Shown piece by piece: positions 34,926 to 43,079 of a stretch of 64,000 bases of DNA (the first letter of the stretch is position 1; every line of letters begins with the position of its first letter). Source of the stretch: Granulicella sp. WH15 (GTDB lineage Bacteria; Acidobacteriota; Terriglobia; Terriglobales; Acidobacteriaceae). The translations under genes and the position numbers were made by a program. The notes under the pieces are model-generated. The model was given only the letters and a program-made list of their open reading frames with translations, searched no databases and was not told the origin of the DNA. Where the stretch lies: positions 4,092,001 through 4,156,000 of the forward strand of contig NZ_CP042596.1 in NCBI RefSeq assembly GCF_009914315.1, written 5' to 3'.

Positions 34926-36488
34926 CTACGACTGAATCTCCGTCACCCGTCCCCGCTCGATCACCGTGTGCACCGCCACGGGCTTATGCTCGGGGAAGTC
35001 GCTGCGAAAGTGTGCCCCACGGCTCTCCTCCCGCGCCAGTGCGCACTCCACCATCACCGTCGCCACCGTCAGCAGGTTCCTGGCCTCGATCTCCCGCCGC
35101 GTCATCCCATGCGGACACGTCTGCGCCATCTCTGCCAGTCGCACCTTCGCCCTCCGCAGCCCTTCGCCGTCGCGCAACAGCCCGGCGTCCCGCCACATCA
35201 GCGCCCGCAGCTCGGCGATCCACGCCTCTACCGCAGCCTCGTCCGTCACTACCGCCGCCTCGAGGATCTGCGCCGGAGCCGCCAGCTCACTCTGCAACGT
35301 CGGCAGCTTATCCGAAGCCATCGCCTCCGCCGCCAGCGCACCAAAGACCAGCCCCTCCAGCAGCGAGTTCGAGGCCAGCCGATTGGCTCCGTGTACGCCC
35401 GTGCAGGCGGCCTCGCCAGCGGCGTAGAGCCCTGGCAGCGTCGTCCGTCCCTGCACGTCCGTCTTGATGCCGCCCATCAGGTAGTGCGCCGCTGGACCCA
35501 CCGGGATCAGGTCCCGCTTCAGGTCGAGCCCATATCCAGCAAGAAACTTCGAGATCCCCGGAAAGCGCTGGTGCAGGTCGATCGTCGAAGCCCGCATATC
35601 CAGATAAACCGGCCCGGCCAGCGCCTCGCGCGTGATCGCCCGCGCCACCACGTCACGCGGAGCCAGCTCCAGCAGCGGATGATAGCGCGGCATGAACCGC
35701 TCCCCCGCCGCGTTCAACAGCAGAGCGCCCTCGCCCCGCAGCGCCTCGCTGAGCAGAAAGCGCGGAGCGCCCTCCTGGGCAAACGCCGTCGGGTGGAACT
35801 GGTAGAACTCCATATCCTCAAGCGCCGCACCGGCCCGGTAGGCCAGCGCGATGCCGTCGCCGGTAGCCACCGCCGGGTTCGTGGTGTCGCTGTATACCTG
35901 CCCCGCGCCGCCGGTCGCCAGCAGCACCGCACGCACGCGCACGTTCAGCAGCCCGCCCTCGCCGTCGAGCAGCGTAGCCCCCACCACACGGCCCTCCTCC
36001 ACCGTCAGCTCCACGCTGGTCGTCCACTCCATCAGGGTCACGTTGGCCAGCGACTTCACATGCCGCAGCAGCGACAGCGCAATCTCCCGCCCGGTCGCGT
36101 CGCCGTTCGCGTGCAGAATCCGCGAGAGGCTGTGCGCGCCCTCGCGCGTCCGCATCAGCTCCCCCGCGTGCTCTCCGGCGGTGTAGCGGTCGAACTCCGT
36201 CCCCCACGTGAGCAGCTCTTCCACCCGTTGCGGCCCCTGCTCGACCAGCATCCGGGCGGCGACGCGATCGACCAGCCCATCGCCCGCCATCAGCGTGTCT
36301 TCCAGGTGTAGCGCGACGTCCTCATCGCCGCCCATCGCGACGGCGATTCCGCCCTGCGCGTAGGCTGTGTTCGACTCGGCGAGGCCTTCCTTGGTGCAGC
36401 ACAGCACACTACCCGACTGGGACAGGCGAACCACTGCGCTGAGCCCTGCGATTCCACCACCCACTACCAGGAAATCAAACGGCTCCAT
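34926..36488 (-). CDS. nadB: L-aspartate oxidase
   Basis: Start taken at ATG 36488 (MEPFDFLVVGGGIAGLSA); a GTG 9 codons upstream is possible. 520 residues. FAD-binding GGGIAGLSAVVRLS, the TAYAQGGIAVA active-site segment, GTEFDRY, HANGDATGREI, ATGGAGQVYSDTTNP, EFYQFHPTAF, and DLAEM-type C-terminus with the family's ACTGVHGANRLASNSLLEGLVFG (in pieces) are all present. It oxidises L-aspartate to iminoaspartate, the first step of NAD synthesis; NadA and NadC are outside the window. Divergent from aroB with a gap of only 56 bases, so the two promoters overlap. Confidence 0.96.
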   Translation of the reverse strand: MEPFDFLVVGGGIAGLSAVVRLSQSGSVLCCTKEGLAESNTAYAQGGIAVAMGGDEDVALHLEDTLMAGDGLVDRVAARMLVEQGPQRVEELLTWGTEFDRYTAGEHAGELMRTREGAHSLSRILHANGDATGREIALSLLRHVKSLANVTLMEWTTSVELTVEEGRVVGATLLDGEGGLLNVRVRAVLLATGGAGQVYSDTTNPAVATGDGIALAYRAGAALEDMEFYQFHPTAFAQEGAPRFLLSEALRGEGALLLNAAGERFMPRYHPLLELAPRDVVARAITREALAGPVYLDMRASTIDLHQRFPGISKFLAGYGLDLKRDLIPVGPAAHYLMGGIKTDVQGRTTLPGLYAAGEAACTGVHGANRLASNSLLEGLVFGALAAEAMASDKLPTLQSELAAPAQILEAAVVTDEAAVEAWIAELRALMWRDAGLLRDGEGLRRAKVRLAEMAQTCPHGMTRREIEARNLLTVATVMVECALAREESRGAHFRSDFPEHKPVAVHTVIERGRVTEIQS

Positions 36489-36544
36489 ATTGATAATGCT
36501 AAACGTTTCCCGCACCCCTTGCCGGGCGTACGATAGACCTTACT

Positions 36545-37822
36545 GTGCCGCCGACCAAAACCATGAGCAAGACGACAAAGACAAACAAGACTGCCAGCAA
36601 GAGCAAGTCCTCCGCGACAACCTCGAAGACCGCCAAGCCCACGCAGTCGCAAAAGACTGCAAAGGCCGCCAAGCCACTGAAGGCCGCCGCGAAGACCCCG
36701 CAGGCCGCAAAGCCCGGCGACGCGCAGGTCATCGCCCTCAAGACGCCCTCGGCCAGCTACGAGATCGCCATCGGCCGTGGCCTGCTGGCGACGCTCTACC
36801 CCCGGCTGCAAAAGCTCACCGGCGGTAAGCCCTTCCGCACGTTCCTCGTCACCAGCCCCAAGATCTGGGAGCTGTGGGCCGATAAGGTCCGCGCCTCGTT
36901 CCCCGAGGCCCAGTCCCCCACCGTCCTCTTCCTGCCTGCGGGCGAGAAGCACAAGCGCATGGCCGCGGTAGAGTCTCTGGCCGAGCAGCTCGCCGAGGCG
37001 GGTGCCGACCGCGACGCCCTGCTGCTGGCCTTCGGCGGCGGCGTCATCGGAGACATCACCGGCTTCCTGGCCGCCATCTACATGCGCGGCGTGCCGTACG
37101 TCCAGTTACCGACGACCCTGCTGGCGCAGGTCGATAGTTCAGTTGGCGGCAAAACCGGCGTCAACCTGAAGGCGGGCAAGAACCTCGTCGGCAGCTTCCA
37201 CCATCCGCGCGCCGTGCTGGCCGATATCGACACCCTCGCCACGCTCGCGCCCGAGGAACTCCGCGCCGGATTGCAGGAGTCCATCAAGGCCGGAATCATC
37301 CGCGACCCGAAGCTCTTCGAGTACCTGGAGCAGAACCGCGACCTCGTGCTCTCGGGCGACGCCACCGCGCTGGCCGAGGTCGTCGCCGCCTCGGTCCGGG
37401 TCAAGGCCGAGGTCGTCGAGCAGGACGAGCTAGAGAGCGGCCTGCGCATGATCCTCAACTTCGGCCACACCCTGGGCCACGCCATCGAGGCCGCCACCGG
37501 CTACAAGCAGCTTCTGCACGGCGAGGCCGTCGCCTGGGGCTCCATCGCCGCGCTCTATCTCGCGCTGGCCCGCAAGACCATCACCGACAGCCAGTTCACC
37601 TGCATGGCCACGGTCATCGAAGCCTACGGCCCGCTGCCGAAGTTCAAGGCCAAGGCCAAGGCACTGGTGGCCCTGACTGCATCGGACAAGAAGACCCGCA
37701 GCGGTAAGCGCGCCTTCGTGCTCCCCACCGGCATCGGCTCCACCGAGATCGCCTACGACGTGACCGACACCGAGCTGCACGAGGCCGCCAAGGCCATGCT
37801 CGACCGGATGAAGGCGCTATGA
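36545..37822 (+). CDS. aroB: 3-dehydroquinate synthase with Lys-rich N-terminal tail
   Basis: 425 residues from a GTG at 36545; an ATG six codons later is also possible. Residues 1-~60 form a Lys/Thr/Ala/Ser-rich tail with histone-H1-like composition (repeated KTTK, AKAAK), absent from typical AroB. The enzyme domain begins near [21 protein letters not shown]-binding [37 protein letters not shown] and [12 protein letters not shown] with its metal His residues are intact. It converts DAHP to dehydroquinate in the shikimate pathway. Its stop overlaps the menG start by four bases (ATGA), so chorismate supply is coupled to menaquinone synthesis. Confidence 0.96.
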   Translation: MPPTKTMSKTTKTNKTASKSKSSATTSKTAKPTQSQKTAKAAKPLKAAAKTPQAAKPGDAQVIALKTPSASYEIAIGRGLLATLYPRLQKLTGGKPFRTFLVTSPKIWELWADKVRASFPEAQSPTVLFLPAGEKHKRMAAVESLAEQLAEAGADRDALLLAFGGGVIGDITGFLAAIYMRGVPYVQLPTTLLAQVDSSVGGKTGVNLKAGKNLVGSFHHPRAVLADIDTLATLAPEELRAGLQESIKAGIIRDPKLFEYLEQNRDLVLSGDATALAEVVAASVRVKAEVVEQDELESGLRMILNFGHTLGHAIEAATGYKQLLHGEAVAWGSIAALYLALARKTITDSQFTCMATVIEAYGPLPKFKAKAKALVALTASDKKTRSGKRAFVLPTGIGSTEIAYDVTDTELHEAAKAMLDRMKAL

Positions 37823-38625
37823 TCGCGACCGCTAGAGAGCACGAAGTATCGACCGGGGCCAAGCCTGCGGCGGGACTCGACGAGGCTGCCGCAGCCAGCA
37901 ACGTGCAGCAGATGTTCGACTCCATCGCCCCGAAGTACGACACGCTCAACCACCTGCTCTCGGCCGGAATCGACCGTCTGTGGTGGTGGCGGGCGGCGCG
38001 CAGCTTCCGTCAGGTGCTGGCCCGGCCCGAGGCAGTGGCGCTCGATCTCTGCTGCGGCACGGGCGATATGACCCTTGCGCTCAACCGTCTTCGACCCACG
38101 TTATCCACATTTCCCACAGCTCCTGTGCTGGCTGTGGATTTCTCCCATAACATGCTCGTCCGGGGCCGAGCTAAGTTCCATGGGCACAATATCATCCCCA
38201 TAGAAGCTGATGCGCTTCATCTCCCCCTCCCCAATGGCTCAATTGACCTGATTACCTCAGCCTTCGGCTTCCGCAATCTGGCCAATTATGAGGAGGGTCT
38301 GGCCGAGCTGTTTCGCGTCCTCGGACCCGGCGGGCAGATCGGCATTCTCGACTGCAACCAGCCCGAGGGAGTGGTCGGCATGGCCTACAACCTCTACTTC
38401 AAGCGCATCCTGCCCTGGGTCGGCGGCCTCATCTCCGGCGACCGCAGCGCCTACAGCTACCTGCCTGCCTCCGTCGAGCGCTTCCCCCGACCCGCGAGAA
38501 TGCTCCAGATGATCCGCAAGGCAGGCTTCGTCGATGCGAGTTGGACCAGCTATACCCTGGGTGTCGCCGGGCTTTATCGGGCTATTAAACCCACCCAAAC
38601 AAGTCACCAGGCGGGTAACCGGTAA
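37819..38625 (+). CDS. menG: Demethylmenaquinone methyltransferase (UbiE/MenG family)
   Basis: 268 residues. The N-terminal ~30 residues are extra; then [21 protein letters not shown], the SAM-binding [34 protein letters not shown], and the C-terminal signature [14 protein letters not shown]. It methylates demethylmenaquinone with S-adenosylmethionine. In a non-proteobacterial genome MenG is a better name than UbiE (inference). It is translationally coupled to aroB, and its stop is one base before the following CDF transporter gene, so the three form one operon. Confidence 0.95.
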   Translation: MIATAREHEVSTGAKPAAGLDEAAAASNVQQMFDSIAPKYDTLNHLLSAGIDRLWWWRAARSFRQVLARPEAVALDLCCGTGDMTLALNRLRPTLSTFPTAPVLAVDFSHNMLVRGRAKFHGHNIIPIEADALHLPLPNGSIDLITSAFGFRNLANYEEGLAELFRVLGPGGQIGILDCNQPEGVVGMAYNLYFKRILPWVGGLISGDRSAYSYLPASVERFPRPARMLQMIRKAGFVDASWTSYTLGVAGLYRAIKPTQTSHQAGNR

Positions 38626-38626
38626 C

Positions 38627-40087
38627 ATGGCCAGCACGGGCACGGAGTACGTCGACAGCCACCACACTGCCGCCGTCGCCAAGCGTTCGGCGGCGCTGCT
38701 GTCGGTCGGTACGGCGAGCGTCATCACGCTGCTGAAGCTCGTCACTGGGCTGCTCACCGGCTCGCTCGGGATGCTCTCCGAGGCCGCCCACTCGGCCATC
38801 GACCTGGTCGCCGCCGCCATCACCCTCTTCTCCGTGCAGGCCGCCGACCGCCCCGCCGACGACGAGCACAACTACGGCCACGGCAAGATCGAATCGCTCT
38901 CGGCCTTCTTCGAGACCGTCCTCATGGTCGGCTCCTGCGTCTGGATCGTCTACGAGGCACTCCACCGCATCCTCTCGCGCTCGCACCTGGTGCTGCCGTT
39001 CTCGGTGTGGCCCTTCGTGGTGCTGGGGCTGTCCATTCTGGTCGATTTCTCCCGCGCGCGCGCGCTGCGCAAGGCCGCCGCGCAGCACCGCTCCGAGGCA
39101 CTGGCCGCCGACGCCGTCCACTTCGGCACCGATATCTGGTCCTCGACCGCCGTTCTCGTGGGCCTCGTCGCCACTAACCTCGGCAGGCGCTTCCACATTC
39201 CGGCGCTCGAGCTGGCCGACCCCATCGCCGCGCTCATCGTCTCGGCCATCATCCTGCGGGTCTCGTGGAACCTGGCCCGCCAGACCGTCGATACGCTGCT
39301 CGACGCCACGCCCGCGCAAGGCTCGGCCTCGAGCAGCCAGGTGCGGCGCGGGCTTATCCGCGACCTCGCCGCCATCGACGGCGTGCTCTCTGTCGACCGC
39401 CTGCGCACCCGCCGCTCCGGCCCGAGCTACTTCGCCGACGTGACCCTGGCGATGCCGCGCAACCTCACCTTCCAGCGGTCGGAGCAGATTACAAAAGCAG
39501 CCACCGCGGCGGTGCAGCGAGTGCTCCCTGATGCCGACGTCGTCGTCCACTCGGTTCCCACCGCCACCCTGGCCGAGAGCGTCCACGACCGCATCCGCGC
39601 TGTCGCCGCCCGGTCGAACCTGAACGTCCACGACGTCTCGGTGCAGCAGTACGACGGCGCGCTGCACGTCGAACAGCACCTCGAGGTGGACGAGACCATG
39701 TCGCTGCGTCACGCGCACGACCTCGTCACCCGGCTCGAGTCCGAGATGCGCCGCGAGGTTCCCTCCATCGCCACCATCCTGACCCACATCGAGAGCGAGC
39801 CGGCCACCATCGAGCAGCCCGCCACCATCGACAGCGACCGCGAGTTGGAGTCGCGGCTGCGCAAGGTAGCCCGCGAGTTTCCCGCAATCCTCGACATTCA
39901 CGACGTCGTGGTCACCCACCTGCACGACCGCATCCAGGTGAACTGCCACTGCACGCTGCCGGACGACCTCCCCATGGCGGAGGTCCACACCCTGCTGACG
40001 GCGCTCGAGAACAGCTTCAAGCTCGAGTGTCCCGAGGTGACCCGGCTGCTGATCCACCCCGAACCGGCCACCGACAACCGCCGCTGA
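38627..40087 (+). CDS. Cation diffusion facilitator (CDF) with long multi-domain cytoplasmic tail
   Basis: 486 residues from ATG 38627, one base after the menG stop. Six membrane helices span ~22-220. Metal-site motifs are H55-x3-D59 (SEAAHSAIDL) and H165-x3-D169 (DAVHFGTDIW), the His/Asp pairing usual in Zn/Cd exporters. The cytoplasmic part (~225-486) is far longer than the ~85 residues of ordinary CDFs. It appears to hold three ferredoxin-like ZT-dimer units: ~245-300, ~310-395 (VHDVSVQQYDGALHVEQHLEV) and ~405-480 (IHDVVVTHLHDRIQVNCHCTL). It exports divalent metal with proton exchange. Metal identity is inferred. Confidence 0.9.
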   Translation: MASTGTEYVDSHHTAAVAKRSAALLSVGTASVITLLKLVTGLLTGSLGMLSEAAHSAIDLVAAAITLFSVQAADRPADDEHNYGHGKIESLSAFFETVLMVGSCVWIVYEALHRILSRSHLVLPFSVWPFVVLGLSILVDFSRARALRKAAAQHRSEALAADAVHFGTDIWSSTAVLVGLVATNLGRRFHIPALELADPIAALIVSAIILRVSWNLARQTVDTLLDATPAQGSASSSQVRRGLIRDLAAIDGVLSVDRLRTRRSGPSYFADVTLAMPRNLTFQRSEQITKAATAAVQRVLPDADVVVHSVPTATLAESVHDRIRAVAARSNLNVHDVSVQQYDGALHVEQHLEVDETMSLRHAHDLVTRLESEMRREVPSIATILTHIESEPATIEQPATIDSDRELESRLRKVAREFPAILDIHDVVVTHLHDRIQVNCHCTLPDDLPMAEVHTLLTALENSFKLECPEVTRLLIHPEPATDNRR

Positions 40088-40230
40088 GAAGCCACCCATA
40101 CGGGAGTTCTCTTCCCCGATCTCTGCACTGGAGCGAAAAAAAGCTTCACGTTCGGCGCTCTATGCGTTCCAATAGAACGATGAACCTTGCAGCGGTCTCC
40201 TTACCGGGGATTCTGCGCATGTGACTCCCC

Positions 40231-40368
40231 ATGAGACTGCCCTACCTTCTATTTCCGCTTGCTGCTGCGCTCTTCGCCGCATTCCTTTACTGGGATCGTA
40301 TCCGCATCTGGCAGGCTGACCGCGCCGAGAAGAAGAAGGCGCGTTACTGGAAGAACGCAAGCCGCTAG
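40231..40368 (+). CDS. Small single-helix membrane protein (45 residues)
   Basis: ATG 40231 to TAG 40368. A hydrophobic helix (LPYLLFPLAAALFAAFLYW) is followed by a strongly basic tail (AEKKKARYWKNASR). It is too short for a typical gene finder and its ribosome site is weak (GGGGA ~20 bases upstream). Two points favour it: the helix-plus-basic-tail design, and repeat module D beginning 12 bases after the stop, as after other real genes here. The 143 bases before it show nothing else. Confidence 0.45.
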   Translation: MRLPYLLFPLAAALFAAFLYWDRIRIWQADRAEKKKARYWKNASR

Positions 40369-40380
40369 CCCTGCCTCTTT

Positions 40381-40436
40381 ACGCGAAGCGTCGAGAACCC
40401 CACGAAGTGGCGCCCGCCCGGCGTGAGGGCGCTTTT
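40381..40436. repeat. Module D
   Basis: ACGCGAAGCGTCGAGAACC, CACGAAGTGG and CCCGCCCGGCGTGAGGGCGC followed by TTTT. It ends 36 bases before the UvrC-like gene. Confidence 0.85.
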
Positions 40437-40472
40437 AGCCTTTGCCCCTCCGTCAAAGACTAAAATCCTCCT

Positions 40473-41870
40473 GTGGCCTCCGTCTTCCAATTCGCCCACA
40501 CCCTCGCCTTCTCGCCGGAAGAGGCCGAGACGACTCTCCGCCAGATCCCCACGCTTCCCGGCGTCTTCGCGCTCTACGGCCCGCGCGACACCGACCAGCC
40601 CTACCTGACCCGTGCCGCCGACCTCCGCCGCCGGATGCTCCGCCTACTTGCGCCGCCCGATTCCCAATCGAAGCGCCTCAACCTGCGCGAAAAAGTCGCC
40701 CGCATCGAGTACACCGTCACCGGCTCCGAGTTCGAGTCGCTTCTGGTCCTCTACCAGTCGCTCGCCGCGCACTTCGGATATCCCGAAGCCCGCCGCCGGA
40801 TGCGCCTGCACACGCCCTTCTTCCTGCGCCTGACGATGGAGCACGCCCACCCCCGCGTCTACTCCACCAACCGCCTGTCGAAGCGCAACCTGGCCCAGAT
40901 GTACGGGCCATTTCCCTCGCGCGCCGCCGCCGAGCGCTACTGCGACGCCGTGCTCGACCTCTTCAAGCTGCGCCGCTGCTACGAGGATCTGGAGGTCAGC
41001 CCCACGCACCCCGGCTGCGCCTACGGCGAGATGAAGAAGTGCATGGCTCCCTGCAACCAGAGCTGCACCGCCGACGAGTACCGGGCCGAGGCCGAGGCCG
41101 TACAAGGATTTTTCGACAGCCACGGCCAGAGCCTGCTCGACACCATCGCCCGCGACCGTGAGCGCGCTTCGTCCGAGATGGAGTTCGAGCAGGCCGCCTC
41201 GCTCCATGCGCACTTTCAGCGCGTCAAGGCCGCAGCCGCGTTGGCCGACGAGCTGGTCGAACCGCTGCCCCGGCTGCGCGCCGTCATCACCCAGCCCGCC
41301 GCAAAAGAAGATTCCAACCAGACCGACCGAGCCGCTCTCTTTCTGCTCGAAGGCGGCTGCCTGCTCGGCCCCGCGTCACTCTCAACGCTGGGCGTGCGGG
41401 CAGTCCGGGAGCAGACCGAGGTCGGCAGCTCCCTCTTCGCGCAGCCGCTCATGCTTCAAGCCGTCCCGCTCGAAGGCGAGAGCACCACAGCCGATTCACC
41501 CGAGCTTCGCGCCGCTACCGTCATCGCCACGCTCGAAGCCGAGGCCACGCCTGCGACCGACATCGCCATGCTGAGCGACCACCTCTCCCTGCTGCGCCGC
41601 TGGTACTACCGGCCCGAGAAGCAGCGCATCGGCGAGATATTTTTCCCCAACGCTGATAGCAAATGGCCCATCCGCCGCGTCCTTCGCGGAGCCGCCCGCA
41701 TGGCCCTCGGCGAGCCGAAGGCCATGGCCGAGACTCAGCGCGACGCCGCAGCCGCAGCCAAGGTAAAGATCCTCCACGAGGGCCGCCCGGATGTGGAACG
41801 AGTCGTCCCGGTGGTGGCGAAACGTGGCCGCCGCGGCAAGGCGGTGCTCCCCGCCGATGTGCAGCCGTAG
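40473..41870 (+). CDS. UvrC-like protein with degenerate GIY-YIG and no C-terminal nuclease
   Basis: 465 residues beginning with GTG. Residues ~25-105 align with the UvrC GIY-YIG domain: PGVFALYG for PGVY, PYLTRAADLRRRM where UvrC has LYVGKAKNLKKRV, and SEFESLLVLYQSL where UvrC has EALLLE. So the GK and the metal Glu appear lost while one Arg is kept. The next parts are well preserved: YGPFPSRAAAERY, the Cys cluster HPGCAYGEMKKCMAPCNQSC, and the UVR (UvrB-contact) helix EMEFEQAASLHAHFQRVKA. The RNase H-like endonuclease and HhH domains are replaced by ~200 unassigned residues. It may bind UvrB without cutting; this is inference. Confidence 0.8.
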   Translation: MASVFQFAHTLAFSPEEAETTLRQIPTLPGVFALYGPRDTDQPYLTRAADLRRRMLRLLAPPDSQSKRLNLREKVARIEYTVTGSEFESLLVLYQSLAAHFGYPEARRRMRLHTPFFLRLTMEHAHPRVYSTNRLSKRNLAQMYGPFPSRAAAERYCDAVLDLFKLRRCYEDLEVSPTHPGCAYGEMKKCMAPCNQSCTADEYRAEAEAVQGFFDSHGQSLLDTIARDRERASSEMEFEQAASLHAHFQRVKAAAALADELVEPLPRLRAVITQPAAKEDSNQTDRAALFLLEGGCLLGPASLSTLGVRAVREQTEVGSSLFAQPLMLQAVPLEGESTTADSPELRAATVIATLEAEATPATDIAMLSDHLSLLRRWYYRPEKQRIGEIFFPNADSKWPIRRVLRGAARMALGEPKAMAETQRDAAAAAKVKILHEGRPDVERVVPVVAKRGRRGKAVLPADVQP

Positions 41871-41902
41871 CCACCGATCCTTTGGCTTTAGGGGTGGAAC
41901 CG

Positions 41903-42007
41903 ATAGACCGGGCCTTCAGCCCTCATCTGCCTTTGCTTTTGCTCACCTGGGGCAACGCCCCAGGGAAACATCCCGGTATGCACACGAGGGCCGAAGGCCC
42001 GATCTAT
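41903..42007. repeat. Long imperfect inverted repeat (module G) with nested hairpin
   Basis: Outer arms ATAGACCGGGCCTTCAGCCC (41903 on) and GGGCCGAAGGCCCGATCTAT (to 42007) match at all but two positions over 22 bases. Nested inside is CCTGGGGCAACGCCCCAGG (41946-41964). It is located 3' of the UvrC-like gene. No other copy is in the window. Confidence 0.7.
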
Positions 42008-42022
42008 TCCTGATACAAACTC

Positions 42023-42146
42023 TGTCCTGCCGGACGGGCCCGCTGCGCGCGGAGCGGGCGTTTACAAGCCTTTTTACTGCTTCGTGTGTTCCTCCCGCTG
42101 GTCGGTAATAAAGATTCTCGATGCCAACCGACACAAGGCCCTCAGC
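42023..42146. repeat. Intergenic repeat, module C + eroded B
   Basis: C runs from 42023 (GTCCTGCCGGACGGGCCCGC; GGCGTTTACAAGCCTTTTT). The left arm of B follows (CCTCCCGCTGGTCGGTAATA), but its partner is reduced to GCCAACCGACACAAGG. Together with G it fills the gap before rpe. Confidence 0.75.
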
Positions 42147-42182
42147 AGCTTACTTGCCCGTAAAGTACCGCTGTTAGACTCA

Positions 42183-42197
42183 GAGGCAAGGAGCCTC
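42183..42197 (+). promoter_or_regulatory. Shine-Dalgarno in a hairpin loop before rpe
   Basis: GAGGC-AAGGA-GCCTC: a 5-bp stem with the ribosome-binding AAGGA as its loop, seven bases before the TTG start. It could present or gate the site. Confidence 0.45.
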
Positions 42198-42203
42198 TTC
42201 CAC

Positions 42204-42896
42204 TTGATCGAGCTTGCATTCTCCATCCTGGCGTCGGACTTCGCTCACCTGGCCGACGAGGTCAGCACAGCCGAGCGCGGCGGCGGCACCATCGTCCACG
42301 TCGACGTCATGGACGGCCACTTCGTCCCCAATATCACCTTCGGGCCACCCGTCGTCAAAGCCCTCCGCCCGATCACGAAGCTCCCCCTCGACTGCCACCT
42401 GATGATCGAGAACCCCGACGCCTACATCCCCGAGTTCGCCGCTGCGGGGGCGGATATGATCTCCGTCCACCAGGAGGTCTGCCGCCACCTGCACCGGACG
42501 CTCCAGCTCATCGCCGACCACAACGTGAAGCCCGCCGTCGTCATCAACCCGGCCACGCCGGTCGATACGCTCATCGAAGTACTGCCGATGGTCCACCACG
42601 TCCTCGTCATGAGCGTGAACCCCGGCTTCGGCGGCCAGAAGTTCCTGCCGCTGGCGCTGGAGAAGATCGCGTACCTGGCAGAGTTGCGGGAGGAGATGGG
42701 GCTGAACTTCCGGATCGAGGTGGACGGCGGCGTCGCTCACGATACGGTGGCCAGCGTCGTCGAAGCAGGAGCGGATATGCTCGTGGCCGGCTCGGCGATC
42801 TTCGCGCCCACGGTAGACGGACGGCGCGATCCCGCGCAGACAGAAAAGAATGCAGTGGAGTTCCTGAAGCTGGCCCACGCGGCGGCTGAAAAATAA
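42204..42896 (+). CDS. rpe: Ribulose-phosphate 3-epimerase
   Basis: The TTG at 42204 (LIELAFSILASDFAHLADEV) gives 230 residues, the family's normal length; the open frame upstream runs into repeat DNA. AAGGA lies nearby in a small hairpin loop. (beta/alpha)8-barrel signatures: VHVDVMDGHFVPNITFG with metal His and catalytic Asp, DCHLMIENPD, MSVNPGFGGQKF and EVDGGV with the second catalytic Asp, then VAGSAIF. It interconverts ribulose-5-P and xylulose-5-P in the pentose phosphate pathway. Single gene flanked by repeats on both sides. Confidence 0.95.
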   Translation: MIELAFSILASDFAHLADEVSTAERGGGTIVHVDVMDGHFVPNITFGPPVVKALRPITKLPLDCHLMIENPDAYIPEFAAAGADMISVHQEVCRHLHRTLQLIADHNVKPAVVINPATPVDTLIEVLPMVHHVLVMSVNPGFGGQKFLPLALEKIAYLAELREEMGLNFRIEVDGGVAHDTVASVVEAGADMLVAGSAIFAPTVDGRRDPAQTEKNAVEFLKLAHAAAEK

Positions 42897-42907
42897 GAGT
42901 TGGGATA

Positions 42908-42963
42908 CGCGAAGCGTCCAAAACCGCACGAAGTGCCGCCCGCCCGGCGTTAGGGCGCTTTTG
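42908..42963. repeat. Module D 3' of rpe
   Basis: Begins 11 bases after the rpe stop. ACGCGAAGCGTCCAAAACCG, CACGAAGTGCCGCCCGCCCG, GCGTTAGGGCGC and TTTT: nearly identical to the copies at 7.8 and 29.6 kb. Confidence 0.88.
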
Positions 42964-43079
42964 CTGTTGCTTTTGGAAAGATTAAGTCCCTGGTTCTACC
43001 CGGTACGGGCGACGGATGCGCGTGCTGGGGATAAAATACGGTATGCCCTGCGTTCGCGCCGGGCCGGTGAGGTTCCTGC

